Below, piece after piece: positions 44,734 through 52,867 of a stretch of DNA of 62,447 bases (positions are counted from its first letter, which is position 1; each line of letters starts with the position of its first letter). The stretch lies in contig JAFDWG010000318.1 of the NCBI GenBank assembly GCA_018268605.1, positions 1 to 62,447 on the forward strand, in the 5' to 3' direction. Source of the stretch: Actinomycetota bacterium. Lineage in GTDB: Bacteria > Actinomycetota > Thermoleophilia > Solirubrobacterales > 70-9. The notes below the pieces were generated by a model that had not been told where the DNA came from, did not search any database, and saw nothing but the letters and a program-made list of their open reading frames with translations. The translations under genes and the position numbers were made by a program.

Positions 44734-44793
44734 CTAGACCGTCTTTGCGGTCGAGGCCGACGGTGCGGACTGCTCGACGATGCTGATCTTCAC
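44734..44793 (-). CDS. putative 19-residue peptide gene with strong ribosome site
   Basis: GTG 44793 to TAG 44734 encodes MKISIVEQSAPSASTAKTV (19 residues, reading GTG as Met). The Shine-Dalgarno AAGGAGGT (44801-44808) is complementary to the 16S tail and 8 bases from the start, one of the best sites in the window. A terminator follows at once. The peptide has no signal sequence, Cys or long hydrophobic stretch. It is divergent from the ArsR-like gene at 44967, with repeated motifs between. Function unknown: a signal, a precursor or a leader peptide are options. Confidence 0.55.
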   Translation of the reverse strand: MKISIVEQSAPSASTAKTV

Positions 44794-44847
44794 CCTGCTC
44801 ACCTCCTTCTCCCTGGCTTTGCTGATCACGACCGCCGTTGCGACCAG

Positions 44848-44904
44848 TTCCAGTGGTGGAAGAGATTCCAGCAGTACAAGGAGTTCCAGCAAAATGCGCT
44901 GGAA
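44848..44904. promoter_or_regulatory. 18-base direct repeats and inverted motif upstream of the ArsR-like gene
   Basis: TTCCAG occurs at 44848, 44866 and 44884, exactly 18 bases apart, and GCTGGAA at 44898-44904 forms a 7-bp inverted pair with TTCCAGC at 44884-44890. Located between the 19-codon ORF and the ArsR-like gene, this is a likely operator array controlling both. In the 306-base gap 44661-44966 nothing else was recognised apart from the ORF and the terminator. Confidence 0.6.
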
Positions 44905-44966
44905 TTGCTCAGAAACTGCTCTACGATCAATCGAGCTAACCCGCTTGAACCAAGGAGACCAGCCAG

Positions 44967-45572
44967 ATGCCCCCCGCCAAAGCCAGCACCGTGTCCATGG
45001 AGACGACCCTGGCCTCGATCGTTGCCCACCCCACCCGTGCGCGCGCTTTCTCGATCCTCGCGGAACGCACCGCCAGTCCCGTCGAAATCGCCCAGGAGAT
45101 CGGCAAAGACGTGGGGCACGTCGGTTACCACGTGCGCAAACTCCAGGAGCTGAACCTGATCGAGCTGGTCGACGAGCGCCCGGTCCGCGGCGCGGTCGAG
45201 CACTTCTACCGCGCGATCGCCCGCCCGATCCTGGATCAGAAGGAATTCGCCTCTCAGTCGATCGAGGAGCGCGAGGTCTTCACTCGCCTCCTTCTTCAAC
45301 TCCACATCGCCGATGTCGCTCGCTCGATGGACGAGCACCTCTTCGACGCGCGGACGAACCATTGGGTCGTCCGTATGCCGATGGTCGTCGACGAGGAGGG
45401 TTTCGAGGAACTGTCCTCCCTCCACGCCGAGCTCTACGAGCGCACCCTCGACATCCAGGCGCGCAGCGACGAACGGCGGACCGGTACAGACGACGAAGGC
45501 ATCCAGACCATGTCGACCAATATGTTCTTCGAGATGCCGCCGCGCCGGAAACCAGACTCCGAGCCCTCCTAG
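44967..45572 (+). CDS. ArsR-like winged-helix transcriptional regulator
   Basis: 201 residues with a good GGAG site upstream. N-terminal winged helix (about 10-85): TLASIVAHPTRARAFSILAERTASPVEIAQEIGKDVGHVGYHVRKLQELNLIELV in the arrangement of HTH_20/ArsR proteins, then EHFYRAIARPILDQKEF. The C-terminal half is helical, without the metal-binding Cys residues of metal sensors. Likely a repressor of the divergent small ORF and of itself. Confidence 0.87.
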   Translation: MPPAKASTVSMETTLASIVAHPTRARAFSILAERTASPVEIAQEIGKDVGHVGYHVRKLQELNLIELVDERPVRGAVEHFYRAIARPILDQKEFASQSIEEREVFTRLLLQLHIADVARSMDEHLFDARTNHWVVRMPMVVDEEGFEELSSLHAELYERTLDIQARSDERRTGTDDEGIQTMSTNMFFEMPPRRKPDSEPS

Positions 45573-45641
45573 CGGCACCTGACATTCATCCGTCTATAAA
45601 TCCGCACGCCCGCGGTCGGGGGCACCTACCATTTGTGGTCC

Positions 45642-47318
45642 ATGCTTCTTGACGACGGATCGAGCACCTCGGAGTACCCGCCGCAGGCGCCCCGGCGCTG
45701 GCCGAAGCGCCTGCTGGTGGGCGGCATCGTCACCCTGGTGCTCGCCGCCATCGCGGCCTTCGCCGTGTCCGCCTTCGCGCTCTCGGGCGCGAGCATCGAA
45801 GCGGACGGCTCCTCGCTCGGCAAGGTCAGCACCGACACCTTCGGTGGTGAAGTCTCCAACGTGACCGCCACGGCGGTGAAGAGCGGCAAGGACGTGCCGG
45901 TCGCGATGAAGGGCGACCTGATCGTCCCGACCACGCCGCTGCACCCCGGTGAGCAGGTGAAGGTCGAGGTCACGGTCAAGCGGCCGAGCACGATCGGCTT
46001 CCTCGCGGGCAGCGAAAAGAAGCTGACGACGACCGCCACCGCGCCGGTGGCCAAGCCGGAAACCGAGTGGATCAGCGTGAAGAATGGCAAGGACCCCTAC
46101 GTCCACTTCGACCATCCGGTCAGTCAGGTCTCCTACGGGCAGCCGGGCGAACTGAAGCACCGCCACTTCGACCCGCCGCGCGACAGCTTCTCCCTCGGGC
46201 CGCAGCCGGCGGCGGGCCAGATGATCGTCGCCGGGGCGCCCTGGGAGAAGTCGATGGAGCACGTCGGCAAGTTCAAGTCCGTGACCTGGTTCCCGGCGAC
46301 CGGCAAGCCCACCATCGCCGCCAACCCGATCGCGGGCTCGACGATCTCCGCCTCGACCCCGATCGAACTCACCTTCTCCAAGAAGGTGAAGAAGATCTTC
46401 GGCTCGGAGAAGCCGACCCTCTCGCCGGAAGTGAAGGGCAAGTGGTCGCAGCCCGACCCGCACACCCTGCGCTTCGTCCCGGCGGGCTTCGGCGCGCCGT
46501 TGGCCACCGACCTGAAGGTCGAGCTGCCCGAAGAAGTCGAAGTCGTCCAGTCCGACGGCTCGGTCGAAAACGCCTCCGAGGTGAAGTGGGAAGTCCCGGC
46601 GGGCTCCCAGACCCGGCTGACGCAGATGCTCGCCGAACTCGGCTACCTGCCCTGGAAGTTCACCGGCGAAGAAGTCGCGAAGACGCCGGAAGCCCAGGTG
46701 GCGGCGGCGACCACCGAAGCGCCCAAGGGCCACTTCAACCCGCGCTGGGGCAACATGCCGAGCGGCCTTAAGGCTCTGTGGAAGCCCGGCGAAGAAGGGA
46801 ACGTCCTGATCGAAGGCGCGCTGATGTCCTTCGAGGAACGGGAAGGCCTCGAAGTCGACGGCGTCGCCGGCCCGGTCGTCTGGGAAGCGCTGATGAAGGC
46901 GGTCATCGCCGGCAACGTCAAACCGGAAAAGGGCGCCGCCAACGGCTACACCTACGTCTGGGTGAACGAGTCGTCACCGGAGACCGTGAACGCCTGGCAC
47001 AACGGCAAGATGATCGTCTCGGACGCGCCCGCCAACACCGGTATCCCCGGCGCGGAAACCGAGCTCGGCACCCACAACGTCTACCTGCGTTACGAAGAAA
47101 CGACGATGAGCGGCGAAAACCCCGACGGCTCGCATTACAGCGACCCCGGGATCATGTGGGTCTCCTACTTCTACGGCGGCGACGCCCTCCACGCCTTCGA
47201 CCGGGCTTCCTACGGCAGTCCCCAGAGCCTCGGCTGCGTCGAGATGCCACTCGAAGAGGCGGGGGAAATCTGGCCGTACACGCCGATCGGGACGCCGGTG
47301 ACGGTTAATCCGGCCTGA
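45642..47318 (+). CDS. L,D-transpeptidase (YkuD) with Ig-like and peptidoglycan-binding domains
   Basis: 558 residues. Membrane anchor (about 22-48), two Ig-like domains of the kind that precede L,D-transpeptidases in actinobacteria (about 60-310, the second starting KPTIAANPIAGSTISASTPIELTFS), a PG-binding-like helical module (about 320-440, QMLAELGYLPW, LEVDGVAGPVVWEAL) and the YkuD catalytic domain (about 440-558) with GIPGAETELGTHNVYLRY and DRASYGSPQSLGCVEMPLEEAG. The catalytic Cys is present; the usual SHGC motif reads SLGC. Makes 3-3 cross-links outside the membrane. Confidence 0.9.
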   Translation: MLLDDGSSTSEYPPQAPRRWPKRLLVGGIVTLVLAAIAAFAVSAFALSGASIEADGSSLGKVSTDTFGGEVSNVTATAVKSGKDVPVAMKGDLIVPTTPLHPGEQVKVEVTVKRPSTIGFLAGSEKKLTTTATAPVAKPETEWISVKNGKDPYVHFDHPVSQVSYGQPGELKHRHFDPPRDSFSLGPQPAAGQMIVAGAPWEKSMEHVGKFKSVTWFPATGKPTIAANPIAGSTISASTPIELTFSKKVKKIFGSEKPTLSPEVKGKWSQPDPHTLRFVPAGFGAPLATDLKVELPEEVEVVQSDGSVENASEVKWEVPAGSQTRLTQMLAELGYLPWKFTGEEVAKTPEAQVAAATTEAPKGHFNPRWGNMPSGLKALWKPGEEGNVLIEGALMSFEEREGLEVDGVAGPVVWEALMKAVIAGNVKPEKGAANGYTYVWVNESSPETVNAWHNGKMIVSDAPANTGIPGAETELGTHNVYLRYEETTMSGENPDGSHYSDPGIMWVSYFYGGDALHAFDRASYGSPQSLGCVEMPLEEAGEIWPYTPIGTPVTVNPA

Positions 47319-47368
47319 GGTCGGGGCCGTGCCGGCCGCTCCGGCAGTCCTGGTTGACGCCCAGGACG

Positions 47369-47513
47369 GAGGGAGTGCGGTGTTCCTCCGAGGGTTCGTG
47401 CGTGAGAGGCCACACCTCGGCCGGGATCGTCGACGAAGGCGTCGGGGACTCCACGCTTCCTCGCGCCGCCGCAGGCCCTTGCGTCCTGTGCTCCGGGTCC
47501 CGCCCCCTAAGGC
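47369..47513. repeat. dispersed intergenic repeat, copy B
   Basis: Matches copy A (27302-27498): the first ~100 bases at about 90 percent, the last ~45 after a 50-base gap. The CCGAGG/CCTCGG and CGACG-AAGG-CGTCG hairpins are both kept; one loop base differs from copy A. It lies between the L,D-transpeptidase and the convergent lipoprotein gene and, as in copy A, its right end (CCCCCTAAG) carries that gene's stop codon. The left edge is about 50 bases from the transpeptidase stop. Confidence 0.85.
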
Positions 47514-49030
47514 AAGCTGAGCAGATCCACCGTCCCTTCACCGCTGTGGTCGTTCGCGTCGCCCTCGGGCTCGATCACGTGGCCATCGACCACGATCGGG
47601 CTGTTCCAGTGACCCGATGCTCCGGGGAGCTTCGCGATCGGGTTCGCCGAGTTGGGCTGGTAGACCTCGATGCCGCCTTCGCCGGGTTCGTAGACGTAGA
47701 CGAGGCCGCCGGCGACGATCGGGCTCGTGCCCGGGGTGTCGTTCTGCCAGAGCTGGTGGAGGCGGCCGTTGCGCAGGGCGTAGGCGGCGGTGGCGGCGGA
47801 GTCGGCGAGGAAGACGGTGGTCGCCTTGCCGTGGTGCCAGACGGCCGGTGCGGTGAAGAGCTGGGTGTTGCCCGGGGTTTCGAGCGTCTGCACTTCGCCC
47901 CCGAGGCGCGCCTTGCCCCCGGGCGCGTGCCCGTCGAGGCGCTTCAGGTCCAGCACCCGCAGGACGCCGTCCTTGCCACCGACGAGGACGCGGTTCTGAC
48001 CGAGGAGAGCGGGGGCGCTCGAGCCGAGGTCGAGATCGTTGGAGTTAAGTTCGGCCTGGTTGCGCGGCGTGTAGGACTGGAGCCGACGCAGGCCGGGCAC
48101 GCTCAGTTCAAGCACGCTGTCGCCGAAGTAGCGGCGCCCGTCCCAGGTCGCGTTGCCGGTGTCGACGAGGAGGCTCCGGCCGCCCGGCTCGACCACGGCG
48201 CCGCCACGCGAGAGGACGGCCGAGTCGCTCTCCGGGCAGCTGGACGGGACGATGATCGAGCGCCGGTCGGCGCAGAGGGTGTTGAAGACAGCCGCCACCT
48301 TGCCGCTATCGCGATCGATCAGCACGACGTGACCCTGATAGTCGGGAGCGTCGCCGATATAGCCGCCGGTCGCCGCGATCACGTAGGGACCGTCGACGTT
48401 CAACGCGGCGGCCATTTTCTCCTTGGTCGGATCGCGCGTGATCGTCACCGGCCAGGCACCGGAGCGGACCTCCTTGCCACTCGCCGTCAGCAGCTTGTGG
48501 ATCTTCCCGTCGGGCGAGGCGGTGTAGACGTAGCGGCGCCCGGCTTCCGGATCGAGCAGGGGACTGGTGGTGGTGATCTGGGCGCTGCCGAGAAGGTTCG
48601 AGTAGCCAGGCGGGGTATAGGTCCAGAGTCGCTTGCCGGAGCCGGCGTCGAGGGCGAAGGTGCGGCCGTAGCTACTGGTCATGATCGCGACGTCGTGCGT
48701 CCCGCCCGCCACCTTGGCGCTGCCCAGGTAGATCGGTGAGGAGTCGATCGTCCCCGGCAGCGTGACGCGGTGGTCGCGCAGGCTGCCGATGTTCGCGGCG
48801 GTGATCCCGGCCGAGGCGTTCGTCGCGTCGGAGCGCTGGGGGTCAAGGCCGAACTCCGGCCAGACGGTCAGCTCGGCTCCGCCGGCTGCCGCCGCCGGGA
48901 CGGCCGCCGCGCTCTCGCTGGTCGAGACCGTCCCCGCGGCGCTTGAGCTGCCGGAGCTAGACCCGCAGGCAGCGAGGATCGCCAGAACCGGCAGCAGGAG
49001 CAGCAGGAGCCTCGGGCGCGCTCGTCTCAC
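47507..49030 (-). CDS. PQQ-like beta-propeller lipoprotein
   Basis: 507 residues from GTG 49030; longer in-frame starts lack any sense. Lipoprotein signal (LLLLLLPVLAILAAC with lipobox Cys at about 22). The mature protein has repeated WD/PQQ-like blades (GRTFALDAGSGKRLWTYTPPG, RRYVYTASPDGKIHKLLTASGK, VVLIDRDSGKVAAVF, NRVLVGGKDGVLRVLDLKRLDG). The tryptophan-docking pattern of quinoprotein dehydrogenases is weak, so it is more likely a scaffold or sensor on the outer face of the membrane than a dehydrogenase. The stop codon lies inside the intergenic repeat. Confidence 0.82.
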   Translation of the reverse strand: MRRARPRLLLLLLPVLAILAACGSSSGSSSAAGTVSTSESAAAVPAAAAGGAELTVWPEFGLDPQRSDATNASAGITAANIGSLRDHRVTLPGTIDSSPIYLGSAKVAGGTHDVAIMTSSYGRTFALDAGSGKRLWTYTPPGYSNLLGSAQITTTSPLLDPEAGRRYVYTASPDGKIHKLLTASGKEVRSGAWPVTITRDPTKEKMAAALNVDGPYVIAATGGYIGDAPDYQGHVVLIDRDSGKVAAVFNTLCADRRSIIVPSSCPESDSAVLSRGGAVVEPGGRSLLVDTGNATWDGRRYFGDSVLELSVPGLRRLQSYTPRNQAELNSNDLDLGSSAPALLGQNRVLVGGKDGVLRVLDLKRLDGHAPGGKARLGGEVQTLETPGNTQLFTAPAVWHHGKATTVFLADSAATAAYALRNGRLHQLWQNDTPGTSPIVAGGLVYVYEPGEGGIEVYQPNSANPIAKLPGASGHWNSPIVVDGHVIEPEGDANDHSGEGTVDLLSLP

Positions 49031-49047
49031 CCCCGTAGTTCTACCCG

Positions 49048-49065
49048 GTGAGGGTGACCCCTCAC
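49048..49065. promoter_or_regulatory. operator-like dyad upstream of the AKR remnant
   Basis: GTGAGGG-TGAC-CCCTCAC is a perfect 7-bp inverted repeat with a 4-base loop in the 109-base gap between the lipoprotein and the AKR/alcohol-dehydrogenase genes. The symmetry resembles operators of MerR or GntR regulators. Confidence 0.4.
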
Positions 49066-49139
49066 ATCGGGGGTTGGCGAAGGTGGCATCGCGGTAGTAA
49101 AGAGAGACAGCCGCACACTTACGAGAAAGGACCGACTTC

Positions 49140-49295
49140 ATGAGCACTTCCACCGCGGCCGCCTCCGGGACCTACGAGCTCGGCGGCGACCTCGAGGTCA
49201 ACCGCCTCGGCTACAGCACGATGCAGCAGAACCTCGGGGCCGCCGAGCTGGAGCTGACCGACGAGCGGTTCGCGGCGCTGGAGGGAGTGGCCTGA
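49140..49295 (+). pseudogene. aldo/keto reductase remnant with an in-frame internal deletion
   Basis: 51 residues. The first ~22 (TYELGGDLEVNRLGYSTM) are the normal start of an aldo/keto reductase and the last ~22 (QQNLGAAELELTDERFAAL) its normal end, joined directly. More than 230 residues of the barrel and the catalytic Tyr are missing, but the frame is open and ends TGATG at the alcohol-dehydrogenase start, so translational coupling survives. It cannot be an active enzyme. Confidence 0.85.
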
Positions 49296-50314
49296 TGGCG
49301 ACGATGCGAGCGATGCAGGTCGGCGAGAAAGGCGGCGACTTCGAACTGGTCGAGCGTGAGGTGCCGAGCCCCGGCCGCGGTGAGGTCCTCGTCCGCGTCC
49401 ACGCCTGCGGCGTCTGTCACAGCGACATGCTGGCCAAGGAGGGAGCCTTCCCCGGGGTCAGCTTCCCGATCGTCCCCGGCCACGAGGTCGCCGGGGAGAT
49501 CGCCGAGGTCGGCGAGGACGTCCAGCCCTGGCAGGTCGGCCAGCGGGTCGGCGTCGGCTGGTTCGGCGGCAACTGCGGCTGGTGTGAGCCCTGCCGGCGC
49601 GGGGACTTCATCGGCTGCCAGAACATGGGCATCCCCGGCGTCACCTTCGACGGCGGCTACGCCGACTATATGTTGGTCAAGTCGAGCGCCCTGGCGCTGA
49701 TCCCCGACGACCTCGCCGACGAGGACGCCGCGCCGCTGCTGTGCGCCGGGATCACCACCTTCAACGCGCTCCGCCACTCGGGGGCGCGCGGCGGTGACCT
49801 GGTGGCGATCCTCGGCGTCGGCGGGCTCGGCCACCTCGGCATCCAGTTCGCCGCGAGGCTCGGCTTCCGCACGGTGGCGATCGCCCGCGGCACCGACAAA
49901 GAGCAGCTCGCCCGGGAGCTCGGCGCCCGTGAGTACATCGACAGCACCGCCGGGGATCCGGCCGAGGCGCTGCAGGCGCTCGGGGGCGCGAAAGTGATCC
50001 TCTCGACGATCTCGAGCGGTGCCGCCAACAGCGAACTGCTCGGCGGGCTCGCCCGCCGGGGTGAGCTGATCGTCGTCGGCGCGTCGCCGGAACCGGTCGA
50101 GGTGCCGCCGTTCGCGCTGATCGGGAGCGACATCTCGGTCGCCGGGCACGCCTCGGGGACCTCGATGGACTCCCAGGACACGCTTGCCTTCAGCTCCCTA
50201 CAGGGCGTGCGGCCGCGGATCGAGACGATGCCGCTGGAGCGGGCCGGCGAGGCCTACGAGAAGATGATCGCCGGCGACGCCCGCTTCCGGATGGTGTTGA
50301 CGACCGGCGCCTAG
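49295..50314 (+). CDS. zinc-dependent alcohol dehydrogenase
   Basis: 339 residues, ATG overlapping the AKR remnant stop. Medium-chain zinc ADH with both zinc sites: HACGVCHSDMLAKEG (catalytic Cys), PGHEVAGEI (catalytic His), GGNCGWCEPCRRGDFIGC (structural four-Cys zinc). Rossmann half: VAILGVGGLGHLGIQFAARLG. Oxidises alcohols or reduces aldehydes with NAD(P). The remnant upstream suggests it was once paired with an AKR of similar substrates. Confidence 0.93.
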   Translation: MATMRAMQVGEKGGDFELVEREVPSPGRGEVLVRVHACGVCHSDMLAKEGAFPGVSFPIVPGHEVAGEIAEVGEDVQPWQVGQRVGVGWFGGNCGWCEPCRRGDFIGCQNMGIPGVTFDGGYADYMLVKSSALALIPDDLADEDAAPLLCAGITTFNALRHSGARGGDLVAILGVGGLGHLGIQFAARLGFRTVAIARGTDKEQLARELGAREYIDSTAGDPAEALQALGGAKVILSTISSGAANSELLGGLARRGELIVVGASPEPVEVPPFALIGSDISVAGHASGTSMDSQDTLAFSSLQGVRPRIETMPLERAGEAYEKMIAGDARFRMVLTTGA

Positions 50315-51598
50315 CTAGGCGAGCGTCCGCTCGATCAGGTCCGCGGCGAGCTCCGTCCCTCGCGCCGCCTGGAGGCGGCGCGAGGCCTGAGCGAGGCGGT
50401 CGGCGAGGGCGCCGTCGTCGAGCAGGCGGGCGATCGCCCCGGTCAGCTCGTCGGCCTCGTGCGCGTAGGTGTCGACGCGGATGCCGAACCCTGTCTCGTG
50501 GATGCGCTGCGCGTTGTCGTGCTGGTCCCAGAAGATCGGCAGCAGCACCATCGGCTTGCCGAAGTAGAGGGACTCGGTGACGGTGTTGTTGCCGCCGTGG
50601 GTGATCACCAGGTCGACCTGCGGGAGGACCGAGGTCTGCGGGAGGAACTCGGCGCCGACCATGTTCGGGGCGAGGTCGAACTCGCTCGCCTGCGGGCCCT
50701 TGGAGACGATGAAGCGGTAGGGCGCATCGGCCAGCTCCGCCACCAGGGTCCGCATCAGTGCGATGTCGGCGGAGCCGAGCGAGCCCAGGCTCAGGTAGAC
50801 GAGCGGCTCCTCGCCTCCGGCAGTCGCGTCCGGCAGTCGCCAGTCGGGGTCGGTCGCCCGCACGCTGGCGCCGAGGTTGTGCCAGGTCGGGCCGAGTGGC
50901 TCGCGCCGTGGGTAGTCGACCTCCTGCGGATAGAGGTAGAGGTTCAGCGTCGGGCTGGGGTGGATGAAGTCGTCGCGGGGGAGGGGCGGGGCGCCGCGCT
51001 CGCGGCAGAACTCGTCGAAGTCGGCGTGCATCTCGTCGTGCGCGGCGCGGTAGGCGTCCCAGAAATCGGCCCAGGCGGAGCGGTCCTCGGTCGGCAGGCC
51101 GGAGAAGACCGGTGGCAGGTCGGGGTCCTTGATCTCGAGCGGATTGCAGGAGGCGATCCGAGCCCACGGCCGCCCACTCGCGAAAAGCGCCGGGAAGGTG
51201 ACGACGTTGTCCTCGACCACGAGGTCGGGCTCGAGCTCCCCGAGGATCTCCGTCAGACGCGCGTCGACGTACCTCGCTCCGTCGATCAACGCCTCGAAGG
51301 TCGGCGCGATGAACTCGCCGAGCTGGTCGATCGTCGGCCTGCGGAAGACCGGCGCGGTGTCGCGGATAAAGTCCTTCCAGAACTGGCCGGGCGCTTCCTC
51401 GGTCTCCGGCGGCGGGGTCAGGCGCATCGTCCGCTCCTCGAAGCCCTGGGCCTCGAGCGTCCCGGCGAAGGACTCCTCGACGATGAAGACGACGCGGTGC
51501 CCGCGCCGCCGCAGCACGTCGCCGATGCCGACGCAGTTGTTGGTCGGCCCGAACGCCCCCTCGGGGAAGAACACGATCGTCTTGGACCGCAGGTTCAC
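50315..51598 (-). CDS. UGT-like glycosyltransferase (MGT/GT1 family)
   Basis: 427 residues from GTG 51598. GT-B fold: VFFPEGAFGPTNNCVGIGDVLRRRGHRVVF in the acceptor half, VYLSLGSLGSADIALMRTLVAEL in the donor half and the C-terminal UGT signature THGGNNTVTESLYFGKPMVLLPIFWDQHDNAQRI with the catalytic-site His and donor Asp/Gln. Family members glycosylate macrolides, flavonoids or lipids, often for resistance. It is head to head with the LLM remnant. No natural-product genes surround it. Confidence 0.88.
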   Translation of the reverse strand: MNLRSKTIVFFPEGAFGPTNNCVGIGDVLRRRGHRVVFIVEESFAGTLEAQGFEERTMRLTPPPETEEAPGQFWKDFIRDTAPVFRRPTIDQLGEFIAPTFEALIDGARYVDARLTEILGELEPDLVVEDNVVTFPALFASGRPWARIASCNPLEIKDPDLPPVFSGLPTEDRSAWADFWDAYRAAHDEMHADFDEFCRERGAPPLPRDDFIHPSPTLNLYLYPQEVDYPRREPLGPTWHNLGASVRATDPDWRLPDATAGGEEPLVYLSLGSLGSADIALMRTLVAELADAPYRFIVSKGPQASEFDLAPNMVGAEFLPQTSVLPQVDLVITHGGNNTVTESLYFGKPMVLLPIFWDQHDNAQRIHETGFGIRVDTYAHEADELTGAIARLLDDGALADRLAQASRRLQAARGTELAADLIERTLA

Positions 51599-51619
51599 GC
51601 TGCTAAAGATAAGCACCAC

Positions 51620-51865
51620 ATGGACTTCGGGATCGGATACTTCCCGACCGCCGACGCCTTCGGCCCAGGTGAGCTCGCTGCCTTCCCCGGGGGTCGCTTC
51701 GACCTCGGCGTCGGGGCGGGCTGGAACCGCGAGGATATGGAACACCACGGCACCGACCCGCGCACTCGGATGCGCCTCCTCGCCGAGCGGGTCGAAGCGA
51801 TCAAGGCCCTCTGGAGCGACGCGCCCACCTGCCTTCCACGGCGAGGCGTGATCGCGGAGGCATGA
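51620..51865 (+). pseudogene. LLM-class F420-dependent oxidoreductase remnant
   Basis: 81 residues. MDFGIGYFPTADAFGPGEL is the start of an LLM-class flavin/F420 oxidoreductase; AFPGGRFDLGVGAGWNRED and HGTDPRTRMRLLAERVEAIK belong about 80 residues further on in intact relatives. The final AFHGEA of the family is only found in another frame, so there is a frameshift, and about 150 residues beyond are gone. Head-to-head with the UGT gene and overlapping the start of the PPOX gene. Confidence 0.78.
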
Positions 51866-52265
51866 CCTCCGAGGACGCGCGCGCCAGGTTCGCGGACGCG
51901 CGCGTCGCCCACCTGGCAACCGCCGATGCGGCGGGCCGCCCCACCTCGTGCCGGTCGCCTTCGCCGTCGTCGGCGACACGATCTACAGCGCGGTCGACGC
52001 GAAACCGAAGCGCACCAAGGCGCTGCGCCGGCTCGCCAACGTGCGGGCCAACCCGGCGGTGTCGCTGCTGGTCGATCACTGGGACGAGGAGGACTGGAGC
52101 CGCCTCTGGTGGGCGCGGGCGGACGGGGTCGGTCGCGTCCTCTCCCCCGACGACCCGGAGGCCCGGCACGCCGTCGAGATGCTCCGCGAGCGGTACCCCC
52201 GGCAGCGAGCCGATGGCGAGGTGCTGGCGGTGGCCGTCGAGCGCTGGAGTGGATGGAACGCTTAA
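51862..52265 (+). pseudogene. F420-binding PPOX-family protein with frameshift
   Basis: The start (SEDARARFADARVAHLATADAAGRP) is in one frame, and from HLVPVAFAVVGDTIYSAVDA to the end (SRLWWARADGVG, EMLRERYPRQRADGEVLAV) in the next. The break lies in a C-run at about 51943, where one base too few gives the shift. Joined, the protein is about 135 residues, the size of a TIGR03668-type PPOX F420 family member, with the KPKRT and SLLVDH motifs intact. Either a true pseudogene or a sequencing error. Confidence 0.8.
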
Positions 52266-52277
52266 ATTGCGCCGCTC

Positions 52278-52844
52278 ATGCCCGCGCACAGATCGGTAGA
52301 GCGCTTCGAGAGCGGCAACCACGTCACCGGCGAACTGGACACTCCGCGCTTCGCCAAGCAGGCGGCACTCGTCGTCGCGGTGATGGCGGCGCTCCTGGCC
52401 GTCGCCACCTTCCTCTCCAATGAGGCGGTCAAGGAGGTGATCACCGGGGAGACCGGACGCGCCGACACCTCCTCGAAGTTGGAGTCCAATCAGCTGAAGA
52501 TCGACGTCGCGGCAGGCAACGCGACGATGCTGAAGGTCCTCGCCGAGGGTCCCCGCGAAGAGGCCGAAGCGGCGAGCGCCGCGGCGGCGCACGAGCGGCG
52601 CATCGAGCAGGAGCTCGCCCCCGCCGACCATCGCCTGGTCGAGGAGATGCACCACGACGAAGAACACGTCGACCACTACAACGACAAGCACCTGCTCTAC
52701 GAGCTGGCCGAGGTCGGGCTCGAGGTGGGGATCGTCCTGGCGACGGTCTCGATCATCGCGCACCGCCGCTGGCTCCTCGCCGGCGGCCTCGGCGTCGGCG
52801 CGGTCGGCACCGTCCTCCTCCTCGCCGGCCTCGTGACTGTCTGA
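52278..52844 (+). CDS. DUF4337 membrane protein
   Basis: 188 residues. One helix at about 27-48 (FAKQAALVVAVMAALLAVATF), a helical extramembrane part rich in Ala/Glu with VEEMHHDEEHVDHYNDK, and two C-terminal helices (about 145-187). The pattern matches DUF4337 proteins, whose function is unknown. Located 12 bases after the PPOX remnant. Confidence 0.72.
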   Translation: MPAHRSVERFESGNHVTGELDTPRFAKQAALVVAVMAALLAVATFLSNEAVKEVITGETGRADTSSKLESNQLKIDVAAGNATMLKVLAEGPREEAEAASAAAAHERRIEQELAPADHRLVEEMHHDEEHVDHYNDKHLLYELAEVGLEVGIVLATVSIIAHRRWLLAGGLGVGAVGTVLLLAGLVTV

Positions 52845-52867
52845 GCGGCACAGTTTTTCCACAAAGC

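Noticed and set aside
45595..45600. TATAAA as -10 of the L,D-transpeptidase gene
   Set aside because: No -35 at a suitable distance was found (CTGACA is only 10 bases upstream).
44780..45652. 290-codon frame starting MLIFTLLTSF over the ArsR-like gene
   Set aside because: Apart from the first 20 residues, which are antisense to the peptide ORF and its ribosome site, it is a shadow of the ArsR-like gene.
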